DNA from: Selenomonadaceae bacterium
Lineage (GTDB): Bacteria > Bacillota > Negativicutes > Selenomonadales > Selenomonadaceae
Length of the DNA stretch: 49,865 nt
Direction of reading: 5' to 3'
NCBI GenBank assembly: GCA_017518105.1
Contig: JAFWWC010000004.1
Location: forward strand, 1 to 49,865
Below the pieces are notes generated by a model, which worked only from the letters and a program-made list of their open reading frames with translations, was not told the origin of the DNA and did not search any database. The number at the start of each line of letters is the position of its first letter. Position 1 is the stretch's first letter. Positions 38,609 through 47,609 of this stretch are shown here, one piece after another. Made by a program: the position numbers and the translations under genes.

Positions 38609-40632
38609 ATAAGGATAGGGAATTCGTCCAGAAGAGAATCACGCGGCTTGTTCTCGTCTTGCTTGGGTTAATGGGCGTCGTCGTCTTCCGTTATGCGTGG
38701 TTGCAACTCGTTCAGGGCTCGGAGCTTGCCGAGCAAATGCGCTATCAAGTCGGGCATGATTATTCGGTTCAGTCGCCACGAGGAGCAATCGTCGACCGCA
38801 ACGGACGAGAACTAGCCGTGAGCACGATGACTAAATCATTGTTCGTCGACCCCAATCACGTCGAGGACGCCGCGCAACTTGCTAAAGACCTATCTCCGCT
38901 TATCGGCAAATCGGAAGAGGATATCTTAGCGGATATAGCGGTTGGCGGCGGGTTCTCGTGGGTTAAGCGGCGGCTTGAGCAATCGGAGTATGAAGCAGTC
39001 CGCGCTTTGATTCGTGAGAAAGGTTACGCGGTTTGCTTAGGCTTCCGCGACGAGGCTAAGCGATATTATCCCAATGACATGCTCGCGGCGAACGTTCTAG
39101 GCTTCGTGGGCACGGACGACAAAGGGCTTGACGGCATTGAGCAGGCGTTGGACAAGTACATCAAAGGCGAGGTTACGGAGTCATTCATCTACGCCGATAC
39201 GCAGGAGCGTCCGATACTCGAATCAATCTTCACGCCGCACGGCTATCAGGGCGACCGTTGCAAGACGATTCAGCTGACGATTGATAGCGCGATACAATTC
39301 ATCGTCGAACAGGAGCTTGATAGGGCGATGGCGGAGAACGAGCCTGTAGCGATAACGTGCATTGTCATGGACCCGCGAACAGGCGAAGTCTTAGCAATGG
39401 CAAATCGCCCGACTTACAACCCGAACCGTTTCTGGGATTACGACCAAGAGATTTGGAAAAATAAATCCGTCTCCTACATCTACGAGCCGGGCTCGACGTT
39501 CAAAGCGGTGGTGGCGGCGGCTCTTCTTCAGGAAGGTATCGTTGCGCCCAATCAAGTCTTCGTCGACCCAGGCTACGTGACATTCTCCGGCAAGAAGATT
39601 CAAAACTGGAATGGCGCGAGCTTCGGCACGGTGACTTTTGCTGACGTGGTTAAGCAGTCGCTCAATACGGGCTTTGCGATTTTCGGCTACGACCTCGGCG
39701 CGTATAAGCTGATTGACTACGCGAGACTGTTTGGGTTCGGTGAGCCGACGGGGATTGAACTGCCCGGCGAGGAGGCTGGCATTTTATATCAGCCCGAAGA
39801 AATGGTTGACTCGGATATTGCTACGATGGCTATTGGGCAAAGTATCGCAGTCACGCCGCTACAGCTCATAACCGCCTTTTGCGCTATTGCTAACGACGGA
39901 ATCTTGCTTAAGCCGCACATCGTCAAATCGATTAAAAACGCGAACGGCTCGACTTACTCCGAAACGCACGTTGAAGAAGTTCGGCGGACGATTGATTCTG
40001 CGACGGATAAAACTTTGGTCGGTTTGCTTGAACAGGTCGTTGCGGCGGGCGGCGGACGTAAGGCGACAGTGCGTGGCTATCGAGTGGCTGGCAAGACCGG
40101 TACCGCCCAAAAAGTCAGCGAATACGGCTGGGGCTACGACGAAGGAAAATATATTGCGTCGTTCTGTGGCTTCGCGCCCGTCGAGAGTCCTCAAGTGGCG
40201 TTGCTCGTGATAATTGATGAGCCTTACGGCGTTTTTTACGGCGGACAGATTGCCGCGCCCGTCGCAAGCCGAATTTTTTCGCAAATCTTCCGCTACATGA
40301 GGATTGAACCGAGCGACGCGCCACTTGGCATTGATTCTGACGAATTGGGAGCCGAAGTCGGCGAGGGCGATGCTTTAATCGAAAATCTTCCACGTAGAGA
40401 GACTCCTAGGGAGCCTGAACCGCAAATTGAAACGCCAAAAGAAGAAATCGCCCCCGAAGCCGCTCGCGTCCCGAATTTTTACGGAAAAAGTATTCGTGAG
40501 GCGGCTAGAATCGCTAACGAGGCTGGAATTTCCTTCGCGGCGGAAGGTTCTGGCTTTGCAGTCAGTCAAAGTATCGGCGCGGGCGAAATTGTCGATAAAG
40601 GCACGACGGTTAAGGTTCAATTCAGCCCATGA
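38605..40632 (+). CDS. Class B penicillin-binding protein with PASTA domain (FtsI/SpoVD-like)
   Basis: 675 residues. A single N-terminal membrane anchor (LVLVLLGLMGVVVFRYAWLQL) precedes a dimerisation domain (SPRGAIVDRNGRELAVS) and a transpeptidase domain with S297-TF-K300, S352-L-N354 and K497-TGT. The last 55 residues form one PASTA repeat (VPNFYGKSIREAARIANEAG). The enzyme cross-links peptidoglycan during division or spore-cortex-like growth. The usual ftsI location in the dcw cluster is not seen; here it is coupled to XpaC/TelA genes. A Glu/Pro-rich linker (PREPEPQIETPKEE) joins the two domains. Confidence 0.92.
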   Translation: MNKDREFVQKRITRLVLVLLGLMGVVVFRYAWLQLVQGSELAEQMRYQVGHDYSVQSPRGAIVDRNGRELAVSTMTKSLFVDPNHVEDAAQLAKDLSPLIGKSEEDILADIAVGGGFSWVKRRLEQSEYEAVRALIREKGYAVCLGFRDEAKRYYPNDMLAANVLGFVGTDDKGLDGIEQALDKYIKGEVTESFIYADTQERPILESIFTPHGYQGDRCKTIQLTIDSAIQFIVEQELDRAMAENEPVAITCIVMDPRTGEVLAMANRPTYNPNRFWDYDQEIWKNKSVSYIYEPGSTFKAVVAAALLQEGIVAPNQVFVDPGYVTFSGKKIQNWNGASFGTVTFADVVKQSLNTGFAIFGYDLGAYKLIDYARLFGFGEPTGIELPGEEAGILYQPEEMVDSDIATMAIGQSIAVTPLQLITAFCAIANDGILLKPHIVKSIKNANGSTYSETHVEEVRRTIDSATDKTLVGLLEQVVAAGGGRKATVRGYRVAGKTGTAQKVSEYGWGYDEGKYIASFCGFAPVESPQVALLVIIDEPYGVFYGGQIAAPVASRIFSQIFRYMRIEPSDAPLGIDSDELGAEVGEGDALIENLPRRETPREPEPQIETPKEEIAPEAARVPNFYGKSIREAARIANEAGISFAAEGSGFAVSQSIGAGEIVDKGTTVKVQFSP

Positions 40633-40642
40633 GGTGTGATTC

Positions 40643-41638
40643 ATGAAAAAATTTCTGTTAATCGCGTTGATGTTGTTGATTTTGACTTCTACGGGCAAGG
40701 CGGCGACTATTCACGCTATCGGACGCGGAAATACTGAGCGAATGGCTATTCATAACGCGTTGCGGGCGGCTATCGAACAAAAATATGGCGCGGTCGTCAA
40801 TTCAAAGACTAAAACCGCTAATCACATGCTCGTTGCCGATGAAATCGCCGTCGATAGCTCCGGATTCGTTTCAAGTTGGGAAATTCTTTCCAGTCGCGTC
40901 GAAAACGGGATTTTTATCGTCGAAGTAAGCGCGCAACTCGATGATAAGAAAATTTCCGCCGTAAATAAAAAAGCTCTCGTCGATTTCAACGCCGATAATC
41001 CTAGAATTGCGGTTGTCGCGATTGATTCAAACGGAAATCACTACGCCGAGATTGAAAATGAAATTATCGCCGCCCTTAAGCGTCAAGGATTCACTCGCAC
41101 GATTGATTTAGCACAAGTTAGCCGCTCCGTTCAACTCAGAATGGCTTCCACCGACGATGACGAACTTTATCAGACGCTCGCGAACGATTTTCACGCCGAT
41201 TTTCTGGTTATCGCCAATGTCAATGACAATTTCAGCGTTGCGAGCCGATTGATTGCCCTAAATACCGGCGAAATTCTCTTTGCGGGCACCTCGTCGGGTT
41301 CGAGAGACTTTTTAAGCCCTTCCGATGCTTTGAAACTGGTTGGCAGGCGGGCGGGCAATGAAATTTCTACAGCCGCCCTAAAATACGCCGCGCAGGTCGA
41401 AAATCATATTACTTTGCTGATAACAAAAAACACGTTCGAGCAACTCGGCGGCACTTTAACCGCTGTGCAGGAACGCATTAAGAATATTTCGGGCGTCAAT
41501 GACGCTTTCGCCCGCAAATTGACTACCAGCCTTGAACTCGACGTGGACTTTGACGGCACCGCCGCCGATTTTGCCAAAATGCTTGAGGTCTTCGCGATTA
41601 AAATCCTAGAAGTCAGTTCTGGTTACGTTAAGATTTAA
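40643..41638 (+). CDS. Secreted FlgT/LPP20-like envelope protein
   Basis: 331 residues with a signal peptide (MKKFLLIALMLLILTSTGKAA). Residues 22-105 resemble the N-terminal domain of FlgT and LPP20-type proteins (GRGNTERMAIHNALRAAIEQ, SGFVSSWEILSS, GIFIVEVSAQLD). A second domain starting PRIAVVAIDSNG resembles the CsgG/LpoB-like nucleotide-independent fold seen in outer-membrane-associated proteins. The C-terminal third is unassigned. It closes the operon 10 bases after the PBP and is followed by a terminator. Exact role is unknown; FlgT-like assignment is by eye. Confidence 0.7.
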   Translation: MKKFLLIALMLLILTSTGKAATIHAIGRGNTERMAIHNALRAAIEQKYGAVVNSKTKTANHMLVADEIAVDSSGFVSSWEILSSRVENGIFIVEVSAQLDDKKISAVNKKALVDFNADNPRIAVVAIDSNGNHYAEIENEIIAALKRQGFTRTIDLAQVSRSVQLRMASTDDDELYQTLANDFHADFLVIANVNDNFSVASRLIALNTGEILFAGTSSGSRDFLSPSDALKLVGRRAGNEISTAALKYAAQVENHITLLITKNTFEQLGGTLTAVQERIKNISGVNDAFARKLTTSLELDVDFDGTAADFAKMLEVFAIKILEVSSGYVKI

Positions 41639-41641
41639 AAT

Positions 41642-41662
41642 CACGCCTTCGGGCGTTTTTTT
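41642..41662 (+). terminator. Terminator of the envelope operon
   Basis: An ACGCC-TTC-GGGCGT hairpin is followed by seven T residues, just after the FlgT-like gene. Confidence 0.85.
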
Positions 41663-42065
41663 ATTGCAATTTGGAGTATTGCTCGTCGTCGACCGGCTCT
41701 AACCACTCGTTTGAAGAATTTTCAGCGGGAATTTCAACCGCCAAATGCGAAAACCAACTGTCAGCCGCCGCCCCGTGCCAATGTTTGACTTCCGGCGCAA
41801 TATTTACCACGTTGCCGGGCTTTAACGCTTGCGGAGCCTTGCCCCACTCTTGATACCAGCCGCGTCCGCCCGTCACCAGCAAAATTTGCCCGCCTTTGTG
41901 GTGCACGTGCCAATTATTTCTGCAGCCAGGCGAAAAAGTCACGTTCGCAATCGCCCCGCCCGTCTTCGTTAGCGGATTCAAATACGCCTGCCCGATGAAA
42001 TACTTGCTGAACTGCTCCGGCAACGGCTTGCCTACCTCAAACACGCTCGGATTTTTAATTTCCAC
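41661..42065 (-). CDS. Cupin-domain protein
   Basis: 134 residues forming one cupin barrel: metal ligands in NNWHVHHKGGQILLVTGGRGWYQEWG and the second motif APEVKHWHGA. It is similar to small cupins found next to carboxymuconolactone decarboxylases, some of which are quercetinase-like or isomerases, but the substrate is not predictable. The start is a GTG at 42065 with AGGAGAGG seven bases upstream. Neighbours give no clue; the convergent envelope operon ends a few bases away. Confidence 0.9.
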   Translation of the reverse strand: MEIKNPSVFEVGKPLPEQFSKYFIGQAYLNPLTKTGGAIANVTFSPGCRNNWHVHHKGGQILLVTGGRGWYQEWGKAPQALKPGNVVNIAPEVKHWHGAAADSWFSHLAVEIPAENSSNEWLEPVDDEQYSKLQ

Positions 42066-42160
42066 TGCCTAACCTCTCCTTTGCTTTGTTGTGCTCGGAT
42101 TTTATCACATTCGCGACCGAAAATAAACCGCCCAATCTCAATGCATAGGGAAGAGAAAGT

Positions 42161-42193
42161 AAAAGCCCTCCGACTGTCCGCCGAAGGGCTTTT
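42161..42193 (-). terminator. Terminator between the precursor gene and the cupin gene
   Basis: AAAAGCCCT and AGGGCTTTT form a stem with T runs on either strand. It lies 33 bases after the stop of the leftward double-glycine precursor gene. Confidence 0.8.
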
Positions 42194-42225
42194 GTTTGTT
42201 GAATGGTGGTTACCGTATGCTTCGT

Positions 42226-42570
42226 TTAAATCTTGAACGGGGTGGTGTCGATATCATGATAACCAAGATTATTCACCAAAGTATCGATTGCCTGGTTGCG
42301 AGAAATCCACTGACCGTTGACGTAATAGTTGCTCGCTCCGCTGTCGTTGTACTTCACTTGGATGCCCGCTTGACTCCACAACGCAGAAACTCTTCCCGCA
42401 ATTCCGTTGACGTTCGTGTTGGTGATGTCGTACTTATCATACGCCGGCATTCTATTGCCAAGTGTGTTGAACAGTTGCGTGTCGAGTGCCAGTTCGTCGC
42501 GATTGCCGCCTGCGACCTGCTCGAGTTCCTCGTCCTTCAAGATTTCGTCCTTCAAGATTTCCTTTGCCAT
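42226..42570 (-). CDS. Double-glycine-leader precursor protein (bacteriocin/RiPP-like)
   Basis: 114 residues. The N-terminal 22 residues look like a bacteriocin-type leader: acidic, with a repeated EILKD and ending EELEQVAGG, after which a peptidase-containing ABC transporter would cut (GG21-22/N23). The remaining 92 residues contain no Cys, Ser/Thr rings cannot be inferred, and the segment NYYVNGQWISRNQAIDTLVN looks like a small folded domain. No maturase or PCAT transporter is adjacent; an RND pump is directly upstream in the same direction. The ATG has AAAGGAGA nine bases upstream. A promoter candidate with TTGACA at the RND stop codon is present, and a terminator follows at 42161-42193. 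Confidence 0.75.
   Translation of the reverse strand: MAKEILKDEILKDEELEQVAGGNRDELALDTQLFNTLGNRMPAYDKYDITNTNVNGIAGRVSALWSQAGIQVKYNDSGASNYYVNGQWISRNQAIDTLVNNLGYHDIDTTPFKI
42531..42560 (-). repeat. Tandem 15-bp repeat in the leader region
   Basis: Two identical copies of GAAATCTTGAAGGAC (minus strand) encode the repeated EILKD pentapeptide of the leader. Confidence 0.9.
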
Positions 42571-42692
42571 TGTTATCAGTCTCCTTTGATTTAGTTAGAA
42601 TTTTATTCGGCTGTGCTGTCGATTCAGCTTGTCCCTTGCGGCTCTGTTTTTCTTTCTGTTCCTTATACGTTGGAGTCCCTACTTCGTTACAA

Positions 42693-42721
42693 ACTTTAGC
42701 AAAAAAATTTTCTGCTGTCAA
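42693..42721 (-). promoter_or_regulatory. Candidate promoter of the double-glycine precursor
   Basis: On the minus strand TTGACA (42721-42716) overlaps the RND stop codon. TAAAGT (42698-42693) lies 17 bp downstream. The leader would be about 115 nt. The -10 match is moderate. Confidence 0.5.
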
Positions 42722-45700
42722 ATTTCTATATCGGAAAAGTAAACGCTTGCATACATGACGGGCAAGACAAGTAGCGTTAAGACCGTGGCGATGAGCAACC
42801 CGCCCGCGATTACAACTGCCATTGGCCCCCAGAAGACACTAACCATTAGCGGGAGCATTCCGAGTATCGCCGCCGCCGCCGTCAGCATTATCGGACGGAA
42901 ACGCAATATCGCTGAATCAATTATCGCGTCGAAGGGAGCCTCGCCCGCCCGCAAGTGCTGTTGTATCTGGTCGATTAGTATTACGGAGTTGCGGATTATC
43001 ATGCCCGACAAGGCTATTACTCCCAGCTCCGCCACGAACCCCAGCGGCTTAGCTAGGATTATCAGCGCGAAGACGACTCCGATTAAACCGAGCGGCGCAG
43101 TCAAAAGCGTCAAGACCATCGCCTTTGCGTCATTGAGTTGGAACATTAGCAAAGTCATGATGACGAAGACGACTAGCGGCAACATTGAAAGCAACTGCCC
43201 CGTCGATTCATCGGACTTTTCGAGGTCTCCGCCCGGTTTGATTGAATAGCCTAGCGGTAAATCTTTCCTTAAGTCCGCCGTCGCCGCCAATGCTTTAGTT
43301 GCCGCGTCGTTAGCCGTGCCCGATAAAATGTTTGCTTGCACCGTGACAGTCGGCTTGAGGTCGCGTCGCTTAATCAATCCGTATTCCGCATCGTAGGAGA
43401 GCTTAGCTATCTGCTCAAGGGGAACGTAGCCCGCCGCGCCGAGGTAGATAGGCAACGACTTCAACGCCGCAAGATTATTCCTGTCCGCCGCCGCCAGCCG
43501 CAAATCAATGTCAATCGTTCTGTCGCCCGTGTAGAACTCCGAAGCCTTTGCGCCAGTTATCTCAGTGTAAAGCATAGACTTAACCGCCTGACTAGTGACA
43601 CCCAACGCCCGCAACTTATCTTGGTCGAGGTCAATGCGCACAACCTTAGATTTCTCTTGCCAGTCAAGGTGAATGTTCGTAGCGTTCGGGTCTTGAGCAA
43701 CACGGTCGGCGACTTTCTCGGCGAGGGATTGGACTTTATCAATATCGGTGCCGGAGACGCGTAGCATAATCGGATAGTCGGCGGGCGGTCCCGTCTGAAT
43801 CAGTTGGATATTCGCACGCACCAAAGGAAAGTTGTCCTCAAGCTCCGCGTCAATCATCGCAATCAACTCGTCGCGGGTGTCCTCGTTAGCCGTGACGACG
43901 AACTTAGCCATATTATCAGCGTCATCACCTGGGGAAATGGTCAGCACGAAACGCGGCGTATCCTGCCCGACGTAGTAAGCGTAATTCTTCAGCGCGTCCC
44001 GTTTGGTCTCTAGGAACTTTGCAAAGCGTTCAGCCTCCTTTTGAGTCGCCGCCATTGATGAGCCTTCGGGCAAGTGGAGTTCGATTAAAATTTCTGGACG
44101 AATCGACGGAGGGAAGAAATCCTGTTGCACCAAGTCCGCTACAAAGATTGTCGCCGCGAACGCTCCGATTGTCCCGCTAAGCACTAAAATTTTATTCCGT
44201 AAAAAAGTTTCAAGCACACGGCGGAAGACTTTATAAAAGCGGCTGTTGTAAAGTTCCGCGTCCGATTTCTTTTCCGTCTTGATGATGTGATAGCCGAACA
44301 GCGGCGCGACCATGACTGACACTATCCACGACAGCATAAGCGCGATACTCACGACCCAGAACATATCGCGGCAGAATTCGCTTGCAATGCCCTTAGCAAA
44401 CGCAACTGGGATAAAACCCGCGCAAGTTATCAGCGTGCCCGTCAGCATTGGTTTAGCTGTCACGTTGAAGGCATGACACGCTGCATCGAATCGACTAAGC
44501 CCGCGTTCAAGTTGGACGCTCATCATCTCAACCGCAATAATAGCATCGTCGACGAGGAGTCCCAGCGCGATTATCAACGAGCCGAGCGAAACTTTATGCA
44601 GGTCAATGCCCAGCGCGTACATAACACAGAACGTCCCCGCCAAGACAAGCGGTATACAACCAGCAACGACTAGTCCCGTCCGCAATCCTAAACTTGCAAA
44701 GCTCACGGCAAGGACAATCACGATTGCAAGTATCAAAGTCTCGACGAATTCGCCGATGGATTTTTCCACAACTTGCGGTTGGTCGCTCACCTGATGAAGT
44801 TCCATGCCTAAAGGTAGTTCCGATTGTATCCGCTCTTCCATTATGTCGAGGTCTTCGCCAAGCCTTAAGATATTCCCGCCGTCATTCATGGCAACTGCAA
44901 TTCCAATCGCTGCCTTGCCGTCAAAGAACATTTTCGGTTCGGGCGGGTCAATGAATCGCCGCTCAATCGTTGCAATGTCCCCTAGCCGAATGATTCTGCC
45001 CTCCGCGTTGAGTGGCAGATTTTTTATCGCCTCCACGTCGTCGAAGATTCCACTTACACGCAGATAAACGTTGTCGCTTGAAGTCTCGACCATGCCGGCG
45101 GGTGTCATAACATTTTGCGCGGCTAGCGTGTCCGATATGACTTGCGGGCTTATGCCGAGTTCCGCAAGCTTGGTTTGCTCAATCTCGACGTAAACAATCT
45201 CCGACTGTTCGCCGACAAGTTCAATCTTCTTAACGTCGTCGACACTTAATAGCAGACGGCGAATCTCCTCAGCGTATCGTCTAAGCTCTTCATAGCTGAA
45301 GCCGTCGCCCGTCAAAGCGTAGACCGAGCCGAAGACTTCATCATAAGTATCATTAAAGAAAGGTCCCATGACACCTTCGGGCAAGTCGCCTTTGATGTCC
45401 GCGCAGTAGTTTCGCACGTCGCGCCACATAGGACGGATTTGATTAGTGGCAAGCTCGTCATCAAGCTTAATGTAAATCACCGTCGCCTCCGGTCGCGTCT
45501 CGCTCCTTAGGTTGTCTAGGTTCGGAATGTCCTGCAATTTCTTCTCTAGCTTATCAGTGACTTGCTCCTGCATTTCATTAGCCGTCGCCCCAGGCCAATA
45601 CGCCGCGACAATCATTTCACGGATAACGAACTTTGGGTCTTCCATGCGTCCTAGGCTGAAGTAAGAAAAAATCCCGCCGACGAACGCAACGATTATGAAG

Positions 45701-45750
45701 TACCAGACGAGCGGGCGATTGTTTAAGGAAAGCTCCGTTAAGTTTCTCAT
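42718..45750 (-). CDS. RND efflux transporter, inner-membrane pump
   Basis: 1010 residues, typical of AcrB/MexF-type HAE-RND proteins. It begins LTELSLNNRPLVWYFIIVAF and has two large extracytoplasmic loops and twelve predicted helices. The proton-relay region SLIIALGLLVDDAIIAVEMM carries paired aspartates. The C-terminus has GVIALSGMIIRNSVILIDQI. It exports drugs or other amphiphiles driven by protons, together with the adaptor upstream and an outer-membrane channel. No TolC-like gene is in view. It overlaps the adaptor gene by four bases. The presence of RND plus lipoprotein adaptor supports a two-membrane envelope. Confidence 0.95.
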   Translation of the reverse strand: MRNLTELSLNNRPLVWYFIIVAFVGGIFSYFSLGRMEDPKFVIREMIVAAYWPGATANEMQEQVTDKLEKKLQDIPNLDNLRSETRPEATVIYIKLDDELATNQIRPMWRDVRNYCADIKGDLPEGVMGPFFNDTYDEVFGSVYALTGDGFSYEELRRYAEEIRRLLLSVDDVKKIELVGEQSEIVYVEIEQTKLAELGISPQVISDTLAAQNVMTPAGMVETSSDNVYLRVSGIFDDVEAIKNLPLNAEGRIIRLGDIATIERRFIDPPEPKMFFDGKAAIGIAVAMNDGGNILRLGEDLDIMEERIQSELPLGMELHQVSDQPQVVEKSIGEFVETLILAIVIVLAVSFASLGLRTGLVVAGCIPLVLAGTFCVMYALGIDLHKVSLGSLIIALGLLVDDAIIAVEMMSVQLERGLSRFDAACHAFNVTAKPMLTGTLITCAGFIPVAFAKGIASEFCRDMFWVVSIALMLSWIVSVMVAPLFGYHIIKTEKKSDAELYNSRFYKVFRRVLETFLRNKILVLSGTIGAFAATIFVADLVQQDFFPPSIRPEILIELHLPEGSSMAATQKEAERFAKFLETKRDALKNYAYYVGQDTPRFVLTISPGDDADNMAKFVVTANEDTRDELIAMIDAELEDNFPLVRANIQLIQTGPPADYPIMLRVSGTDIDKVQSLAEKVADRVAQDPNATNIHLDWQEKSKVVRIDLDQDKLRALGVTSQAVKSMLYTEITGAKASEFYTGDRTIDIDLRLAAADRNNLAALKSLPIYLGAAGYVPLEQIAKLSYDAEYGLIKRRDLKPTVTVQANILSGTANDAATKALAATADLRKDLPLGYSIKPGGDLEKSDESTGQLLSMLPLVVFVIMTLLMFQLNDAKAMVLTLLTAPLGLIGVVFALIILAKPLGFVAELGVIALSGMIIRNSVILIDQIQQHLRAGEAPFDAIIDSAILRFRPIMLTAAAAILGMLPLMVSVFWGPMAVVIAGGLLIATVLTLLVLPVMYASVYFSDIEI

Positions 45751-46802
45751 TGCGCACCAGTCCTGACTTCCTGTCCGTCGCGGAGTTTATTGACGCCCGC
45801 CACAACGACAACATCGCCAGCCTTTAGCCCGCGCACTTGAACGGAATTATCGTCAAAGGCAGTGACTTCGACCGCCTTAAGCATGACTTTGCCTCCCTCG
45901 ACAATCCAAACTTGCGCCGCGTCGCCCGTCTGATAAATCGCAGTCATCGGAAGGACAATCGCGCTTGCTGAAGTCTCCCGCGTGATAACATTAGCCGTCA
46001 TGCCGAGCTGAATATTGCTTGTGTCGGGAATCGAAATCTTAACGGTGAACGTCCGCGCCGCCGAATCAGCCATAGGAGCAATCTCGCGGACAGTGCCCGT
46101 TATCTCATTGCCCGTAGCCCAGAACGTTATCGACACGCGCTGACCAATCTGAACGGCGGAGATTTTGTTTTCGGGAATGCTGGCTACGACTTCAAGCTCA
46201 CCAGCCTGGACGAGCGTCAAGACACTTTGCCCCGCCGCGACGACTTGCCCGACTTCCGCTTGAATATCCGAGATGACACCGTCGGCATTGGCAGTTAGCG
46301 TCGTGTAGTCCAAAGCGTTGCGGGTTTGCTGAGCCTGAGCAACGGCGGCATCGTAAGCGGCTTGTGCGGCGTCGTATTGGGTTTGGTATTGGTCTAGGAC
46401 GGCGGCGGCAATCGCTTCTGATTTGAACAGTTCGGCGTAGCGGTCGAGGTTAGCCTTTGCCAGTTGTAGTTGCGCACGCGTGGAGGCAACTTGGGCTTCC
46501 GCGCTCCTTGCCTGTTCGACAATATCTTTAGGGTCAAGCGTCATGAGGACATCGCCCGCCCGAACTCGTGAGCCGGTCTGCACGTCGCGAGAAATAATCT
46601 TGCCGCCGACTTGAAATGATAAGTTCGTCTCGTATCGACCACGCACCACGCCTGAATAATTTTCTTCCTGTGCGGCGTTGGCGGCTTCGACTTGCTGAAC
46701 TTTGACGAGCGGCGGCTTAGGGGCTTGAGTATCCTCTTTACTGCAACCAATAAGCAAAAGACTTGCGACAATCACTCCCGATAAAAAATTTTTCTTCAAC
46801 AC
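45747..46802 (-). CDS. RND pump periplasmic adaptor lipoprotein
   Basis: 351 residues. A lipoprotein signal ends at LLLIGC. The membrane-fusion-protein order is visible: beta-barrel strand start NYSGVVRGRYETNLSFQVGGKI, lipoyl half VQTGSRVRAGDVLMTLD, a helical hairpin (AEAQVASTRAQLQLAKANLD), the second lipoyl half ADGVISDIQAEVGQVVAAGQ and barrel domain to the end. It links the pump to an outer-membrane channel. Start is GTG 46802, or TTG 46799; AGGCGG lies upstream of both. A promoter lies in the end of the pduX-like gene. Confidence 0.93.
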   Translation of the reverse strand: MLKKNFLSGVIVASLLLIGCSKEDTQAPKPPLVKVQQVEAANAAQEENYSGVVRGRYETNLSFQVGGKIISRDVQTGSRVRAGDVLMTLDPKDIVEQARSAEAQVASTRAQLQLAKANLDRYAELFKSEAIAAAVLDQYQTQYDAAQAAYDAAVAQAQQTRNALDYTTLTANADGVISDIQAEVGQVVAAGQSVLTLVQAGELEVVASIPENKISAVQIGQRVSITFWATGNEITGTVREIAPMADSAARTFTVKISIPDTSNIQLGMTANVITRETSASAIVLPMTAIYQTGDAAQVWIVEGGKVMLKAVEVTAFDDNSVQVRGLKAGDVVVVAGVNKLRDGQEVRTGAQ

Positions 46803-46826
46803 ATCACCGCCTAAAAGTTTTCCGCC

Positions 46827-46856
46827 ATTATAGATTTAAACGGCGAGGCGCGTCAA
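46827..46856 (-). promoter_or_regulatory. Promoter of the RND operon
   Basis: On the minus strand TTGACG (46856-46851) and a perfect TATAAT (46832-46827) have an 18-bp spacer. The -35 box lies inside the end of the pduX-like gene. Confidence 0.7.
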
Positions 46857-47609
46857 CGTCATGAAGTCTAGGAAGTCGAAACGCCTTCGGACGGCGGCAA
46901 CCTTCTTAGCGGCGTATGAATCGTCTGCACGAAAAAAAATCCCCGCGACGGTTCCGGAGTGCGCGACATTGACTGCAACGGCTCCCAAGTCCCTTGCAAA
47001 GGTCATTAGGTCTTCGAGTCCACGTTTAGGCAAAATGCTTTGGTTGGCAAGGGCGGAGCGTTCAGTCAGCGTGAAGTCAATCTCGTCGGCTAGCGTGGGG
47101 AATTCAAAATCACTGCGGCGATTAAGCTTGAGGGTGTCGACTTCGCCGCCGTAATCGAAGACCGCCACTTGAAATAGTTCCTGCGCCCGAATGCTTTTTA
47201 TCAGCCGACCAGTCAGAGGATTCATCGCGACGACGCCCGGATAAAAAATGCCGTCGGTCGGTTCGATTGACGCGCAGAGCTTGCCGAGTTCGTTGGGCGA
47301 AAGTCTCCTGCCCAATGACAACGCGACGGCTTGAGCGACTGCCGCCATATCAGCAGACGACGACGCCATACCTTTGCCGCGTGGAAGTTCCGAGGTCAGC
47401 CGCAAGCCGAATTTGAATTCACGCCCGCCGCAAACCTTATCGAGGATTGCCTGCGACTTTGAACCGAGATCAAAGACGCCCGCGAACTCATCAGACACGA
47501 TAGCGGTTGAAAATTTTTCAATCGGGCAAGTAATCAGCACGGGTTCGCCGCGATAAAATCCTTGAGCCAACTCGCCGCACGTACCCCGCATTTTAACGGT
47601 AATCTTCAT
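46836..47609 (-). CDS. L-threonine kinase-like GHMP kinase (PduX)
   Basis: 257 residues. The start ITVKMRGTCGELAQGFYRGEPVLITCPI is typical of PduX-type kinases. The GHMP phosphate-binding loop LPRGKGMASSSADMAA and later AVNVAHSGTVAG are present. PduX phosphorylates L-threonine for the aminopropanol linker of cobalamin. Its ATG overlaps the cobS stop by four bases, supporting a cobalamin role. The rest of the pathway is not in view. Confidence 0.88.
   Translation of the reverse strand: MKITVKMRGTCGELAQGFYRGEPVLITCPIEKFSTAIVSDEFAGVFDLGSKSQAILDKVCGGREFKFGLRLTSELPRGKGMASSSADMAAVAQAVALSLGRRLSPNELGKLCASIEPTDGIFYPGVVAMNPLTGRLIKSIRAQELFQVAVFDYGGEVDTLKLNRRSDFEFPTLADEIDFTLTERSALANQSILPKRGLEDLMTFARDLGAVAVNVAHSGTVAGIFFRADDSYAAKKVAAVRRRFDFLDFMTLTRLAV

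Noticed and set aside
42452..42721. 89-codon minus-strand frame starting with TTG at the RND stop
   Set aside because: It has no ribosome-binding site, overlaps the precursor gene in another frame and ends in an Arg/Gly/Gln-rich shadow. The TTGACA there fits a promoter better.
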